From positions 339,109 through 403,108 of the forward strand of contig NZ_LMEH01000002.1 of assembly GCF_001425325.1 (NCBI RefSeq): a DNA stretch of 64,000 bases, in the 5' to 3' direction. The notes below the pieces were generated by a model. The model made no database searches, was not told the origin of the DNA, and saw only the letters and a program-made list of their open reading frames with translations. Within the stretch, counting starts at the first letter, position 1. Each line of letters starts with the position of its first letter. Both the position numbers and the translations under genes were made by a program. Positions 26,400-34,631 of this stretch are shown here, piece by piece. Source of the DNA: Leifsonia sp. Root1293 (lineage in GTDB: Bacteria > Actinomycetota > Actinomycetes > Actinomycetales > Microbacteriaceae).

Positions 26400-27542
26400 G
26401 TGAGTCTTCCGTCGCAGCACCCCCTGTCCAGTGGCCGCACGACCGAGTCGCGGCTGGTGCGCGCCTATCAAGGTGTGCGACAGGGCGTCCCGCCCGTCTG
26501 GTTCATGCGCCAGGCCGGCCGGTCGCTGCCCGAGTACCGCGAACTCCGCGTCGGCACCAAGATGCTCGATGCCTGCCTCGACCCCGCCTTGGCGAGCGAG
26601 ATCACCCTCCAGCCCGTGCGTCGCCATGGGGTCGACGCCGGGATCTTCTTCAGCGACATCGTCGTGCCGCTGAAGCTCGTGGGCGTCGACGTCGAGATCG
26701 TGCCGGGGCGGGGGCCCGTCATGGGGGAGGCCGTTCGCACCTCGGCGCAGGTCGCCGCCCTCACCGCGATCGATCCCGCCAGCCTCGACGACGTGATCGC
26801 CCCCATCACCGAGGCCGTGAGACTGACCGTCGCCGGGCTCTCCACCCTCGGCGACCGTTCCATCCCCCTGATCGGCTTCGCTGGCGCGCCATTCACCCTG
26901 GCGGCCTACCTGGTGGAGGGCGGTCCGTCGAAGGATCACCTGGCCGCCCGCACGCTCATGCACGCCGACCCGGCAGCGTGGGCGGCTCTCATGGAGTGGA
27001 CCGCCGACGTCACGGGTCGTTTCCTGCGGGCGCAGGTGATGGCGGGTGCCAGCGCCGCACAGCTGTTCGATTCGTGGGCCGGAGCCCTGTCGCTCGCCGA
27101 TTACGAGAAGCACGTCGCGCCGGCATCCGCTCGCGCACTGACGCACGTGCGCGGACTGAGCTACACGGTCCGTCCGCACGACGAGGGCGCCGACCCGTCG
27201 GTCGAGCGCCGCACCGTGCCGATCGTGCACTTCGGCGTCGGCACCGGGGAGCTGCTCGCCGCGATGCGCGACGTCGGGGCCGACGTCGTCGGCGTCGACT
27301 ACAGGGTGCCGCTCGACGAGGCCAACCGTCGTCTCGGAGGCTCCGTTCCCCTGCAGGGCAACATCGATCCCGCCCTGCTCTACGCGCCCTGGCCGGTCCT
27401 CGAGGCGCACGTGCGCGACGTCGTGTCGCGCGGACAGGATGCACCAGCCCACGTCGTCAACCTGGGCCATGGCGTCTCGCCCGACACCGACCCCGACGTG
27501 CTCACCCGCGTGGTGGAGCTCGTGCACTCGCTGGGATCATGA
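26400..27542 (+). CDS. hemE: uroporphyrinogen decarboxylase
   Basis: The 380-residue enzyme decarboxylates the four acetate side chains of uroporphyrinogen III to give coproporphyrinogen III. Signatures are PPVWFMRQAGRSLPEYRELR (substrate Arg residues), IIFFSD-like GIFFSDIVVPLKLVGVDVE with the catalytic Asp, and GFAGAPFTLAAYLVEG. The GTG at 26400 is preferred to the ATG at 26391 because of the -10 spacing and because it fits family N-termini (SLPSQHPL). The stop overlaps the hemY start as ATGA. Confidence 0.95.
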   Translation: MSLPSQHPLSSGRTTESRLVRAYQGVRQGVPPVWFMRQAGRSLPEYRELRVGTKMLDACLDPALASEITLQPVRRHGVDAGIFFSDIVVPLKLVGVDVEIVPGRGPVMGEAVRTSAQVAALTAIDPASLDDVIAPITEAVRLTVAGLSTLGDRSIPLIGFAGAPFTLAAYLVEGGPSKDHLAARTLMHADPAAWAALMEWTADVTGRFLRAQVMAGASAAQLFDSWAGALSLADYEKHVAPASARALTHVRGLSYTVRPHDEGADPSVERRTVPIVHFGVGTGELLAAMRDVGADVVGVDYRVPLDEANRRLGGSVPLQGNIDPALLYAPWPVLEAHVRDVVSRGQDAPAHVVNLGHGVSPDTDPDVLTRVVELVHSLGS

Positions 27543-29113
27543 CCGACGCAGCCGACGCCGCTCCGAACGCCGGCATCGATCCCGACGCCGGGACCGATCC
27601 CGCGGCGACGGATGCCGCCCCATACGACGTTCTCGTCATCGGCGGCGGCATCGCCGGGCTGGTCGCAGCGCGTGAGGCCGTGCATGTGGGGCTGCGCACC
27701 CTGGTGCTCGAGGCGGCGGACGTCGTCGGCGGATGCGTGCGCGTCCAGGAGGTGGGCGGACTCAGCGTCGATGTCGGCGCCGAGAGCTTCGCAACACGCA
27801 CCGGCTCCGTGGCGGCCCTGCTCGCCGAGCTCGGAATCGACGACCGGATCGTCAGCCCGAATCCCGCCGGATCCTGGCTGCACCTGCCGGCTCTCACCGG
27901 TGATGGCGCGGTGACGGTGCGCTCGCCGAAGACCTCACTGCTCGGGATTCCAGCGTCACCGCTCGCCGAAGACGTTCGCGCCGTGATCGGGACGGCCGGG
28001 GCGTGGCGGGCCTACCTCGACCGCATCCGGCCGATCCTCACCATCGGGCCCGCCCAGCGCCTCGGCCCTCTGGTGCGCAAGCGCATGGGCCGCAAGGTGC
28101 TCGACCGCCTGGTCTCCCCGTTGTCGACGGGCGTCTATTCCGTCGACGCCGACGACCTCGATGTCGCACTCGTCGCCCCCGGCCTGAATGCAGCCATGAC
28201 CCGCGCCGGTTCGCTCTCGGGCGGGGTCGCCGAGCTGCGGGCCTCAGCGCCGGCCGGAGCGGCTGTGCAGGGCATCCGTGGGGGCATGTCGCGACTCGTC
28301 GACGCCCTCGTCGCCGACATCCGCCACTTCGGTGGCGAGATCCGCACCGGGATGAGCGCCACGTCGCTCCGGCCGACGCCTGATGGCGGTGGGGAAGGCT
28401 GGCTCATCGCCGCCACCGCCAACGCCGGAGCGGCGGCGGCCGACTCCCCTGCCTCCGTCGACGGGGCGCAGCATCGCGCGCTGCGTGCTCGGCGCGTCGT
28501 CGTCGCGGCACCGGCCGGTGTCGCCGTGCCCCTGCTGGCCGGAGCCCGCGAGGAGTGGGCGCACCTCGCCGATCTCGGCTGGCCGCCTGCGGCATCCGTC
28601 GAGATCGTGACGCTGGTGCTCGATGCACCGGAGCTCGACAGTGCCCCTCGCGGCACCGGAGTCCTCGTCGCGTCCGACACCCCCGGCGTCACGGCGAAGG
28701 CGCTCACCCACGCCTCGGCCAAGTGGTCGTGGCTCGCCGAGCGGGCCGCCGCCGCAGCCGAGGGACGCAACGTCGTGCGACTGTCGTACGGTCGTGTCGG
28801 GCAGCCCCTGCCCACGGCACAGCTGGGCACCGAGGACCTCGAGGACCTCGCCCTCGCCGATGCCTCCGCTATCCTCGGCGTCGCCGTCACCCGGGACCAG
28901 CTCGTGGCATCGGCTCGGGTGGTGTGGACGGATGCCGTCTCCCATGCCGCGATCGGCCAGCGTGCGCGGGTGCGACAGGTGCGCGACGCGATCGATTCGG
29001 ATGCCACCATCGCCGTCGTCGGGTCGTGGGTTGCCGGCACCGGGCTCGCTTCGGTGATCCCGGATGCCCGGGAGTCCGCTCAGCGGCTCCGTCGCGGGGC
29101 GCTGCATACCTAA
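27539..29113 (+). CDS. hemY: HemY-type oxidase, coproporphyrinogen III oxidase
   Basis: The 524-residue FAD enzyme has the dinucleotide motif VLVIGGGIAGLVAARE at about residue 31 and a C-terminal FAD site VVGSWVAGTGLASVIPDA. In actinobacteria with HemQ this protein (CgoX) oxidises coproporphyrinogen III to coproporphyrin III rather than acting on protoporphyrinogen. An unusual N-terminal extension of about 28 Ala/Asp-rich residues precedes the FAD domain. An Ala-rich insert (ATANAGAAAADSPASVDGAQ) also occurs near residue 300. It is coupled to hemE by a 4-base overlap. Confidence 0.92.
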   Translation: MTDAADAAPNAGIDPDAGTDPAATDAAPYDVLVIGGGIAGLVAAREAVHVGLRTLVLEAADVVGGCVRVQEVGGLSVDVGAESFATRTGSVAALLAELGIDDRIVSPNPAGSWLHLPALTGDGAVTVRSPKTSLLGIPASPLAEDVRAVIGTAGAWRAYLDRIRPILTIGPAQRLGPLVRKRMGRKVLDRLVSPLSTGVYSVDADDLDVALVAPGLNAAMTRAGSLSGGVAELRASAPAGAAVQGIRGGMSRLVDALVADIRHFGGEIRTGMSATSLRPTPDGGGEGWLIAATANAGAAAADSPASVDGAQHRALRARRVVVAAPAGVAVPLLAGAREEWAHLADLGWPPAASVEIVTLVLDAPELDSAPRGTGVLVASDTPGVTAKALTHASAKWSWLAERAAAAAEGRNVVRLSYGRVGQPLPTAQLGTEDLEDLALADASAILGVAVTRDQLVASARVVWTDAVSHAAIGQRARVRQVRDAIDSDATIAVVGSWVAGTGLASVIPDARESAQRLRRGALHT

Positions 29114-29237
29114 CCCGGAATATGAGGGGCTCCAGGTCCCCCTGCGATCGCCGTTCAATGTTGTCAATCCCCTCGTCACTGTGGAGGCAGCGCTATACGC
29201 TGGTCCAATCGCCAACGATCCGGGATTGAGGTACGGC

Positions 29238-29696
29238 ATGCGGGGCAAACTCCTCTTCGTGACGGGAATCGCCGTCGGTTACGTGCTGGGTGCACGCGCC
29301 GGCCGCCAGCGCTACGAGCAGATCAAGTCGGCGGCTGAGAGCGTGTGGAACACGCCCGCCGTGCAGAGCGGAGTCGACACCGCCAAGGACTTCGCCCTCG
29401 CCCGTGTCGGGGATGTCTCCGATTCGGTGCTCGACGGCGTCAAGAAGCTCATCTCGGCTGCGACGAATTCGAATTCGAATTCGAAGCCGAAGTCGTCCTC
29501 GGCGCGGTCGTACTCCACGCCGGCCCGCCCTGCGAACGGCGGCTCGGCGTCGACGGCCGCATCCGTTCACCACACCGAGTCCTACACGGTGGCAGAACCC
29601 GTCGACCAGCCGGCGCCGAAGAAGCCCGCTGCGCGCAAGCCCGCTCCGTCGGGGCAGGCGACCCGGAAGAAGCCCAGCTCATCCGAATCCGAATAG
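29238..29696 (+). CDS. YtxH-like membrane-anchored protein with low-complexity tail
   Basis: The 152-residue protein starts with a short hydrophobic segment ending in LGARAGRQRYEQI, the YtxH-like signature (a glycine-rich anchor followed by an amphipathic helix). The C-terminal half is disordered and basic: an Asn-Ser run encoded by GAATTC repeats, then Pro/Ala/Lys-rich KKPAARKPAP. TTGAGG lies before the ATG. It begins a run of three small genes inserted between hemY and hemQ. Its function is unknown, possibly envelope stress. Confidence 0.75.
   Translation: MRGKLLFVTGIAVGYVLGARAGRQRYEQIKSAAESVWNTPAVQSGVDTAKDFALARVGDVSDSVLDGVKKLISAATNSNSNSKPKSSSARSYSTPARPANGGSASTAASVHHTESYTVAEPVDQPAPKKPAARKPAPSGQATRKKPSSSESE
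29464..29486 (+). repeat. in-frame hexanucleotide microsatellite (GAATTC)
   Basis: About three and a half tandem copies of the 6-mer GAATTC encode the Asn-Ser run in the YtxH-like protein. A change in copy number would add or remove Asn-Ser pairs without a frameshift. Confidence 0.75.
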
Positions 29697-29708
29697 AGGT
29701 GGTTCGCA

Positions 29709-30119
29709 GTGCCTGAGTCCAAACTCAAGAAGCAGTCCTTGCTCGAACTCCTCAGCGAGCTTCCCACCCTCATCCGCGACCTCATCCAGGCCGAGATCGC
29801 CTCGTTCAAGGCGGAACTCACCGCCAGGGGGAAGAGCGTCGGCGTCGCCGTCGCCCTGTTCGTGGTCGCGCTGTTCTTCCTGTTCTGGATGTTCGCCGTG
29901 CTCATCGAGGCGGCCATCTTCGCCTTCGCACTGATCGTTCCCGCCTGGCTGGCCGCGCTGATCGTCGCCGGCATCCTGCTCGTGATCATCGTGGTTCTCG
30001 TGCTCATCGGAATCGCCAGCTACAAGCGCGCGACGAAGGCGCCCGAGGCGACGATCAAGGAGCACATCCAGACCGACGTCGATGTTGTGAAGGGGGTCGG
30101 ACCGTATGACAACCACTGA
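29709..30119 (+). CDS. Holin-X (phage holin superfamily) membrane protein
   Basis: The 136-residue protein has an N-terminal amphipathic helix (ELPTLIRDLIQAEIASFKAE), then two long hydrophobic hairpins (about 46-75 and 80-104), and ends SYKRATKAPEATIKEHIQTD. This matches the actinobacterial Holin-X family (phage_holin_3_6), which is chromosomal and not evidence of a prophage. GTG start, GAGG 8 bases upstream. It overlaps the next gene by 14 bases. Confidence 0.85.
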   Translation: MPESKLKKQSLLELLSELPTLIRDLIQAEIASFKAELTARGKSVGVAVALFVVALFFLFWMFAVLIEAAIFAFALIVPAWLAALIVAGILLVIIVVLVLIGIASYKRATKAPEATIKEHIQTDVDVVKGVGPYDNH

Positions 30120-30408
30120 TCTGAGCACGAGGAGCCTGCTCGAGCCGCGTCCGCTCGACGAGTTGACTCGCCCTGAACTCAGAGTCGAGGTGCAGCGTGC
30201 CCGCACCGAGCTGGCTGCCACCCTGAACGCCATCGAGGATCGCCTGAACGTCTCGCGCAGGATGCGCGAGCGCACCGACCGCTGGGGCAGCGAACTGCGC
30301 CGCCTGCGCGACGAGAATCCGGTGGCGCTCGCGGGGGTCGCCGTCGGCGTCGCCGTCGTCATCGGAGGAGCCGTCTGGGGGATCGTCACGCTCGTGACCC
30401 GTGACTGA
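30106..30408 (+). CDS. DUF3618 protein
   Basis: The 100-residue protein contains the DUF3618 signature RTELAATLNAIEDRLNVSRR, then a single C-terminal membrane segment (LAGVAVGVAVVIGGAVWGIV). Such proteins commonly accompany Holin-X and YtxH-like genes in actinobacteria. Their role is unknown, and the membrane topology suggests a complex with the preceding protein. The 14-base overlap with that gene suggests coupled synthesis. Confidence 0.87.
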   Translation: MTTTDLSTRSLLEPRPLDELTRPELRVEVQRARTELAATLNAIEDRLNVSRRMRERTDRWGSELRRLRDENPVALAGVAVGVAVVIGGAVWGIVTLVTRD

Positions 30409-30489
30409 TCCGGGCCCAGCCCTGGCGTGCGTGCCATGCGGCATCCGCTCCGCTTTGGAAAGAACCGCAAAGCGAGAGAGACTGGACAC

Positions 30490-31245
30490 ATGACTTCCCT
30501 CGCTGCCGGTGAGGCAGCCGACGCCGTGCCCGAAACGAACTCGTCGGAGGTGTCGAGCACCCCCGAGGCATCTCCCTCGGGATACACGCTCTTCGCTGTC
30601 CTCCGTCGTGATCCCGCGAATCCCGATGACTTCGACGGTCACGACGTTCCGCGTGTGGTCGCCGAACTCGACGACGTCGTGCGCCTGCTCGAGACCGAGG
30701 GTGTGACGATCCGCGGCTTCTACGACGTGTCGGGGCTCCGCGCCGACGCCGACCTCATGATCTGGACGCACGCCGACGATGCCGAGACGCTGCAGTGGGC
30801 CCACCGCGAACTGCGTCGGGTGCGCCTGCTCAAGTCGCTCCTGCCCACATGGAACGCCATGGGCGTGCACCGCGACGCCGAGTTCAACAAGTCGCACGTT
30901 CCCGGGTTCCTCCGGGGCGTCGAGCCGAAGGGCTGGATGACCGTCTACCCCTTCGTGCGGAGCTTCGAGTGGTACCTGCTGCCCGATGCCGAGCGCGGCC
31001 GCATGCTGGCCGAGCACGGCCGAAAGGGCGCCGGATTCCGCGGCGTCGTCGCGAACACGGTCTCCTCGTTCGCCCTCGGCGACTACGAGTGGCTGCTGCC
31101 CATGGAGGCCGACGAGTTGACCGACCTGGTCGACATGATGCGCGAGCTCCGGGCCACGGATGCCCGCCGCCACGTGCGCGAGGAGGTTCCGTTCTACACG
31201 GGCCGCCGCATCAGTACAGCCGAGCTCGTGGAGGTGCTCCAGTAA
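30490..31245 (+). CDS. hemQ: coproheme decarboxylase HemQ (ChdC)
   Basis: The 251-residue member of the chlorite-dismutase fold converts Fe-coproporphyrin III (coproheme) to heme b by two oxidative decarboxylations, the last step of the coproporphyrin pathway. The redox-active Tyr is expected in MTVYPFVRSFEWY, and the proximal heme His in MLAEHGRKG. A disordered N-terminus of about 30 residues comes before the domain. The GAGACT hexamer six bases before the ATG could be a weak leaderless -10 element. Its stop shares one base with the hemH start (TAATG). Confidence 0.95.
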   Translation: MTSLAAGEAADAVPETNSSEVSSTPEASPSGYTLFAVLRRDPANPDDFDGHDVPRVVAELDDVVRLLETEGVTIRGFYDVSGLRADADLMIWTHADDAETLQWAHRELRRVRLLKSLLPTWNAMGVHRDAEFNKSHVPGFLRGVEPKGWMTVYPFVRSFEWYLLPDAERGRMLAEHGRKGAGFRGVVANTVSSFALGDYEWLLPMEADELTDLVDMMRELRATDARRHVREEVPFYTGRRISTAELVEVLQ

Positions 31246-32513
31246 TGGCCGCTCGCAATCTCGGCGCCACGACCCCGCACAAGCCGGCACCGGCTGCCAG
31301 TGCGCCCTGCGCCGCCGGTTCCCGCGTTCCGGGCGCAACCCCCGCCGCGCAGTCCGGAGCGGAGCATGTGGAGACGCCCGTCGCCTACGACGGCATCCTG
31401 CTGAGCGGATTCGGTGGACCGGAAGGACAGGACGAGGTCATCCCGTTCCTGCGCAACGTCACCAGCGGTCGCGGCATCCCCGATGAGAGGCTCGAGGAGG
31501 TGGCGCACCACTACCGGCACTACGACGGCATCAGCCCGATCAACGAGCAGAACCGTCGGCTCAAGGCGGCCCTCGAGGCCGAGATCGCCAGCCGCGGGCT
31601 CGACCTTCCCGTGTTCTGGGGCAACCGCAACTGGGAGCCCTACCTGAACGACGCCCTCACCGAGGCGTCGGAGGCCGGAGCCCGCAAGCTCATCGCCATC
31701 GCGACGAGCGCCTACAGCTCCTACTCCAGCTGCCGTCAGTACCGCGAGGACTACGCCGACGCGCTCGAGGACACCGCTCTCGGCGACACCATCCAGATCG
31801 ACAAGGTGCGTCAGTTCTTCGACCACCCCGGTTTCGTCACGCCCTTCATCGAGGGCGTCCGCGAGGCGCTCGCCGAGCTCACGGCATCCGGGATCGCCGA
31901 ATCGGAGATCGAGGTGCTGTTCGCCACCCATTCGATTCCGACGACGGATGCCCTTCGCTCAGGTCCCGCGGTGCTCGATCCCTCGTCTCCCACGGGAACG
32001 GACCCCGAGGCCGATCGCGGCTTCGGCGGTGGCGGAGCCTACGCAGCGCAGCACACGGCGGTCGCCGAGGTCGTCATGCTCGAGGCCGCGGCGTCACCCA
32101 TCAGCTGGCAGCTGGTCTACCAGTCCCGGAGTGGCCCGCCCACGCAGCCGTGGCTCGAACCCGACATCAACGACGCCATCGCCCTGCTACCGGAACGCGG
32201 CGTGAAGGCCGTGGTCATCGTGCCGCTCGGCTTCATGAGCGACCACATGGAGGTTCTCTGGGACCTCGACAACGAGGCCCTGGAATCGGCGGAGGAGCAC
32301 GGCCTGCAGGCCGTGCGCGTGCCGACACCGGGTACTCACCCGGCCTTCGTCTCGGGTCTCGTCGACCTCGTGATGGAGCGTGTCGAGGGCGTTCCGACTG
32401 CCGAACGCCCTGCCCTCACCGAACTCGGCCCCTGGTACGACGTGTGCCGCCCCGGCTGCTGCGAGAATGTGCGGCTCGGCTTCAGGCCGGCGCTCGGCGG
32501 GATCGCCCCATGA
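31245..32513 (+). CDS. hemH: coproporphyrin ferrochelatase (CpfC)
   Basis: The 422-residue protein inserts Fe2+ into coproporphyrin III. The core begins at about residue 48 with YDGILLSGFGGPEG, and the catalytic His is in VLFATHSIP. Four Cys that could bind the [2Fe-2S] cluster known in actinobacterial ferrochelatases are present: YSSCRQYRED and VCRPGCC near the C-terminus. An Ala/Pro-rich extension of about 47 residues at the N-terminus is unusual. The stop overlaps hemC as ATGA. Confidence 0.94.
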   Translation: MAARNLGATTPHKPAPAASAPCAAGSRVPGATPAAQSGAEHVETPVAYDGILLSGFGGPEGQDEVIPFLRNVTSGRGIPDERLEEVAHHYRHYDGISPINEQNRRLKAALEAEIASRGLDLPVFWGNRNWEPYLNDALTEASEAGARKLIAIATSAYSSYSSCRQYREDYADALEDTALGDTIQIDKVRQFFDHPGFVTPFIEGVREALAELTASGIAESEIEVLFATHSIPTTDALRSGPAVLDPSSPTGTDPEADRGFGGGGAYAAQHTAVAEVVMLEAAASPISWQLVYQSRSGPPTQPWLEPDINDAIALLPERGVKAVVIVPLGFMSDHMEVLWDLDNEALESAEEHGLQAVRVPTPGTHPAFVSGLVDLVMERVEGVPTAERPALTELGPWYDVCRPGCCENVRLGFRPALGGIAP

Positions 32514-33478
32514 CCGTCGCGCCATCGGTGATCCGCGTCGGAACCCGCGGGAGTGCTCTGGCGCTCGCTCAGACCAAGGCGGTGGCCGCGAAGATCGCCG
32601 CTGCGTCGGGATCCGAGATCGAGATCGTACCAATCACGACGCACGGCGATGTCTCGACGGCCTCCCTCGCCTCCCTCGGCGGCACCGGGGTGTTCGCCTC
32701 GGCACTGCGTGAGGCCCTCCTCGCCGACGCGTGCGACCTCGTGGTCCACTCGCTCAAGGACCTGCCCACGGCGAAGCACCCGGGTCTGCGGATCGGTGCC
32801 GTCCCCAAGCGGGCCGATGCGCGCGACGCACTGTGCGCCCGCGACGGGCTCACTCTCCAGACGCTGCCAGCTGGTGCTCGGGTGGGCACGGGGTCGCCTC
32901 GCCGCGTCGCCCAGCTGCGCGCCGCCCGCCCCGACCTCGAGATCGTCGACATCCGCGGGAACGTCGACACCCGCCTCGGACGCGTGGCCGATGGCGACCT
33001 CGACGCCGTGATCCTCGCTGCCGCAGGTCTCGGGCGCCTGGGTCGGCTCGACGCCGTCACCGATTTCCTCGACATCAACGACTGGCCGACGGCTCCCGGT
33101 CAGGGCGCCTTGGCCGTCGAGGTGCGCGATGGGCGACTCGAGCGCCACCTCGAGGCAGGACTGCGGTCGGTCGAGCACGTGAGCACTCGAGCCTCGGTGG
33201 AGGCCGAGCGTCAGGTGCTCGCCGGACTCGAGGCCGGATGCTCCGCTCCGATCGCCGCATCCGCCATCGTCGACAGCGACATGCTGTTCCTCACGGCCAC
33301 GGTGTACAGCCCCGACGGCTCCGCCAAGCTGACCAGTTCGCACGCTGCGACCCCCGACTCTCATGCCGCAGCGCATCTGGCGGAATCGGCCGCTGATGTG
33401 GCGAGTAGAGTCGTCGCAGAACTTCTCGGCAACGGTGCCGCCGAACTCGCTCCGCTCCAGGGCACGAAGGGCACCTAA
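32510..33478 (+). CDS. hemC: porphobilinogen deaminase (hydroxymethylbilane synthase)
   Basis: The 322-residue enzyme joins four porphobilinogens into hydroxymethylbilane. The motifs are RVGTRGSALALAQT, VHSLKDLPT (catalytic Asp region), GTGSPRRVAQL and LEAGCSAPIAA, whose Cys carries the dipyrromethane cofactor. The length is normal. It overlaps hemH by four bases and its TAA abuts the hemD GTG with no gap. Confidence 0.96.
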   Translation: MTVAPSVIRVGTRGSALALAQTKAVAAKIAAASGSEIEIVPITTHGDVSTASLASLGGTGVFASALREALLADACDLVVHSLKDLPTAKHPGLRIGAVPKRADARDALCARDGLTLQTLPAGARVGTGSPRRVAQLRAARPDLEIVDIRGNVDTRLGRVADGDLDAVILAAAGLGRLGRLDAVTDFLDINDWPTAPGQGALAVEVRDGRLERHLEAGLRSVEHVSTRASVEAERQVLAGLEAGCSAPIAASAIVDSDMLFLTATVYSPDGSAKLTSSHAATPDSHAAAHLAESAADVASRVVAELLGNGAAELAPLQGTKGT

Positions 33479-34264
33479 GTGATCGATCGACAGGCCAAGG
33501 CTCCGCGCCCGCTCGACGGCTGGCGCGTCCTCGTTCCTCGTGGCGGACCATGGGGTGACAGTGTCGCCGCCAACCTCCGCGCCAAGGGTGCTGCCCCTGT
33601 CATCGCGCCGTTGATCAACTTCGCCCCGACCGACGACGCCGAGACGCTCGCGGCCGCGCTGGCCGATCTCGCCGCCGGAGAGTTCGACTGGCTGACCGTC
33701 ACGAGCGCGACGACGGTCGACGTGCTGTCGTCGCACCGGGCCGTGATCCCTGCGGACACCCATGTCGCCGCCGTCGGCGAGACGACGGCAGCGGCCCTCA
33801 CCGCCGCCGGGTACCGCGTCGACATCGTGCCGCACGAGGACAACTCGGCCCGCGGCCTCCTCGAGGAGTGGACCCAGGCCACCGCCGGGGCCTTCCCGCT
33901 CAAGGTGCTCACGCTCCGATCCGAGATCGCCAAGCCCCTCCTGAGCGAGGGCCTGCGCCGCATCGGACATGATGTGCGCTCCGTCGTCGCCTACCGCACC
34001 ATCGGGGTTCCCGTCTCGGAGCAGGTCACCGCCGATGTCGCCTCCGGCCGGATCAACGCCGTGCTCGTCACGAGCGGATCTGTCGCAGAACAGGTGCAGC
34101 TCCAGCTCGGCCCGCTCCCGCAGGGAACGCTGGTCGTCTGCATCGGCCCGCAGACCGCCCGTGACGCTCGCGCCTACGGTCTCGAGGTCGACGCCGTCGC
34201 CGATGACCGCACCGCCGAGTCGCTCATCGACGCCCTCGTGCGTCAGGCCGAGTCGCTGGGCTGA
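33479..34264 (+). CDS. hemD: uroporphyrinogen-III synthase
   Basis: The 261-residue protein cyclises hydroxymethylbilane to uroporphyrinogen III. HemD sequences are poorly conserved, but position and the two-domain pattern support it: WRVLVPRGGPWGD, FDWLTVTSATTVDVL, VAAVGETTAAAL and, near the end, VVCIGPQTARDARAYGLEV. GTG start directly after the hemC stop. It is the last gene of the first heme operon; repeats follow. Confidence 0.92.
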   Translation: MIDRQAKAPRPLDGWRVLVPRGGPWGDSVAANLRAKGAAPVIAPLINFAPTDDAETLAAALADLAAGEFDWLTVTSATTVDVLSSHRAVIPADTHVAAVGETTAAALTAAGYRVDIVPHEDNSARGLLEEWTQATAGAFPLKVLTLRSEIAKPLLSEGLRRIGHDVRSVVAYRTIGVPVSEQVTADVASGRINAVLVTSGSVAEQVQLQLGPLPQGTLVVCIGPQTARDARAYGLEVDAVADDRTAESLIDALVRQAESLG

Positions 34265-34283
34265 GGCATCCCGCTCGTCCGTC

Positions 34284-34595
34284 GCTGATCGAGTAGGTCT
34301 CGCCCGCCCGCTGATCGAGTAGTGCCCGACCGTCTATCGCTGATCGAGTAGTGCCCGACGAAGTCGGCCACGTATCGAGATCACGTCGTCGCCTGCGTGA
34401 TCTCGATACGCGTCCTCGCTCCGCTCGGTCGCTACTCGATCAGCTGTTGGGGGCGGATGCCGCTCCGCTGGGTCGCTACTCGATCAGCGGAGGGTTGGGG
34501 TGAGGCTCCGCTCGGTCGCTACTCGATCAGCGGGTGGAGCGGGTGGAGCGGCTGGGGGCGGATGCCGCTCCGCTCGGTCGCTCCTCGATGACCGA
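34284..34595. repeat. GATCGAGTAG / CGTATCGAGA repeat cluster with perfect hairpin
   Basis: Three direct copies of GCTGATCGAGTAG (from 34284, 34310 and 34339) lead to CGTATCGAGATCACG (34371-34385). That pairs perfectly with CGTGATCTCGATACG (34396-34410) over a 10-base loop. At least three inverted copies (CTACTCGATCAGC) follow. The cluster fills the 367-base gap between hemD and hemB and probably ends hemD transcription. Confidence 0.8.
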
Positions 34596-34619
34596 AGGGA
34601 AGGCGGCGCGCGACAGACG

Positions 34620-34625
34620 TAGGCT
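34620..34625 (+). promoter_or_regulatory. -10 element TAGGCT, leaderless start of hemB
   Basis: Six bases before the GTG at 34632. Confidence 0.7.
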
Positions 34626-34631
34626 TGTCCG

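Noticed and set aside
29709-30119. Holin-like protein as a prophage remnant
   Set aside because: It belongs to the chromosomal Holin-X family and no phage structural, integrase or lysin gene is in the window.
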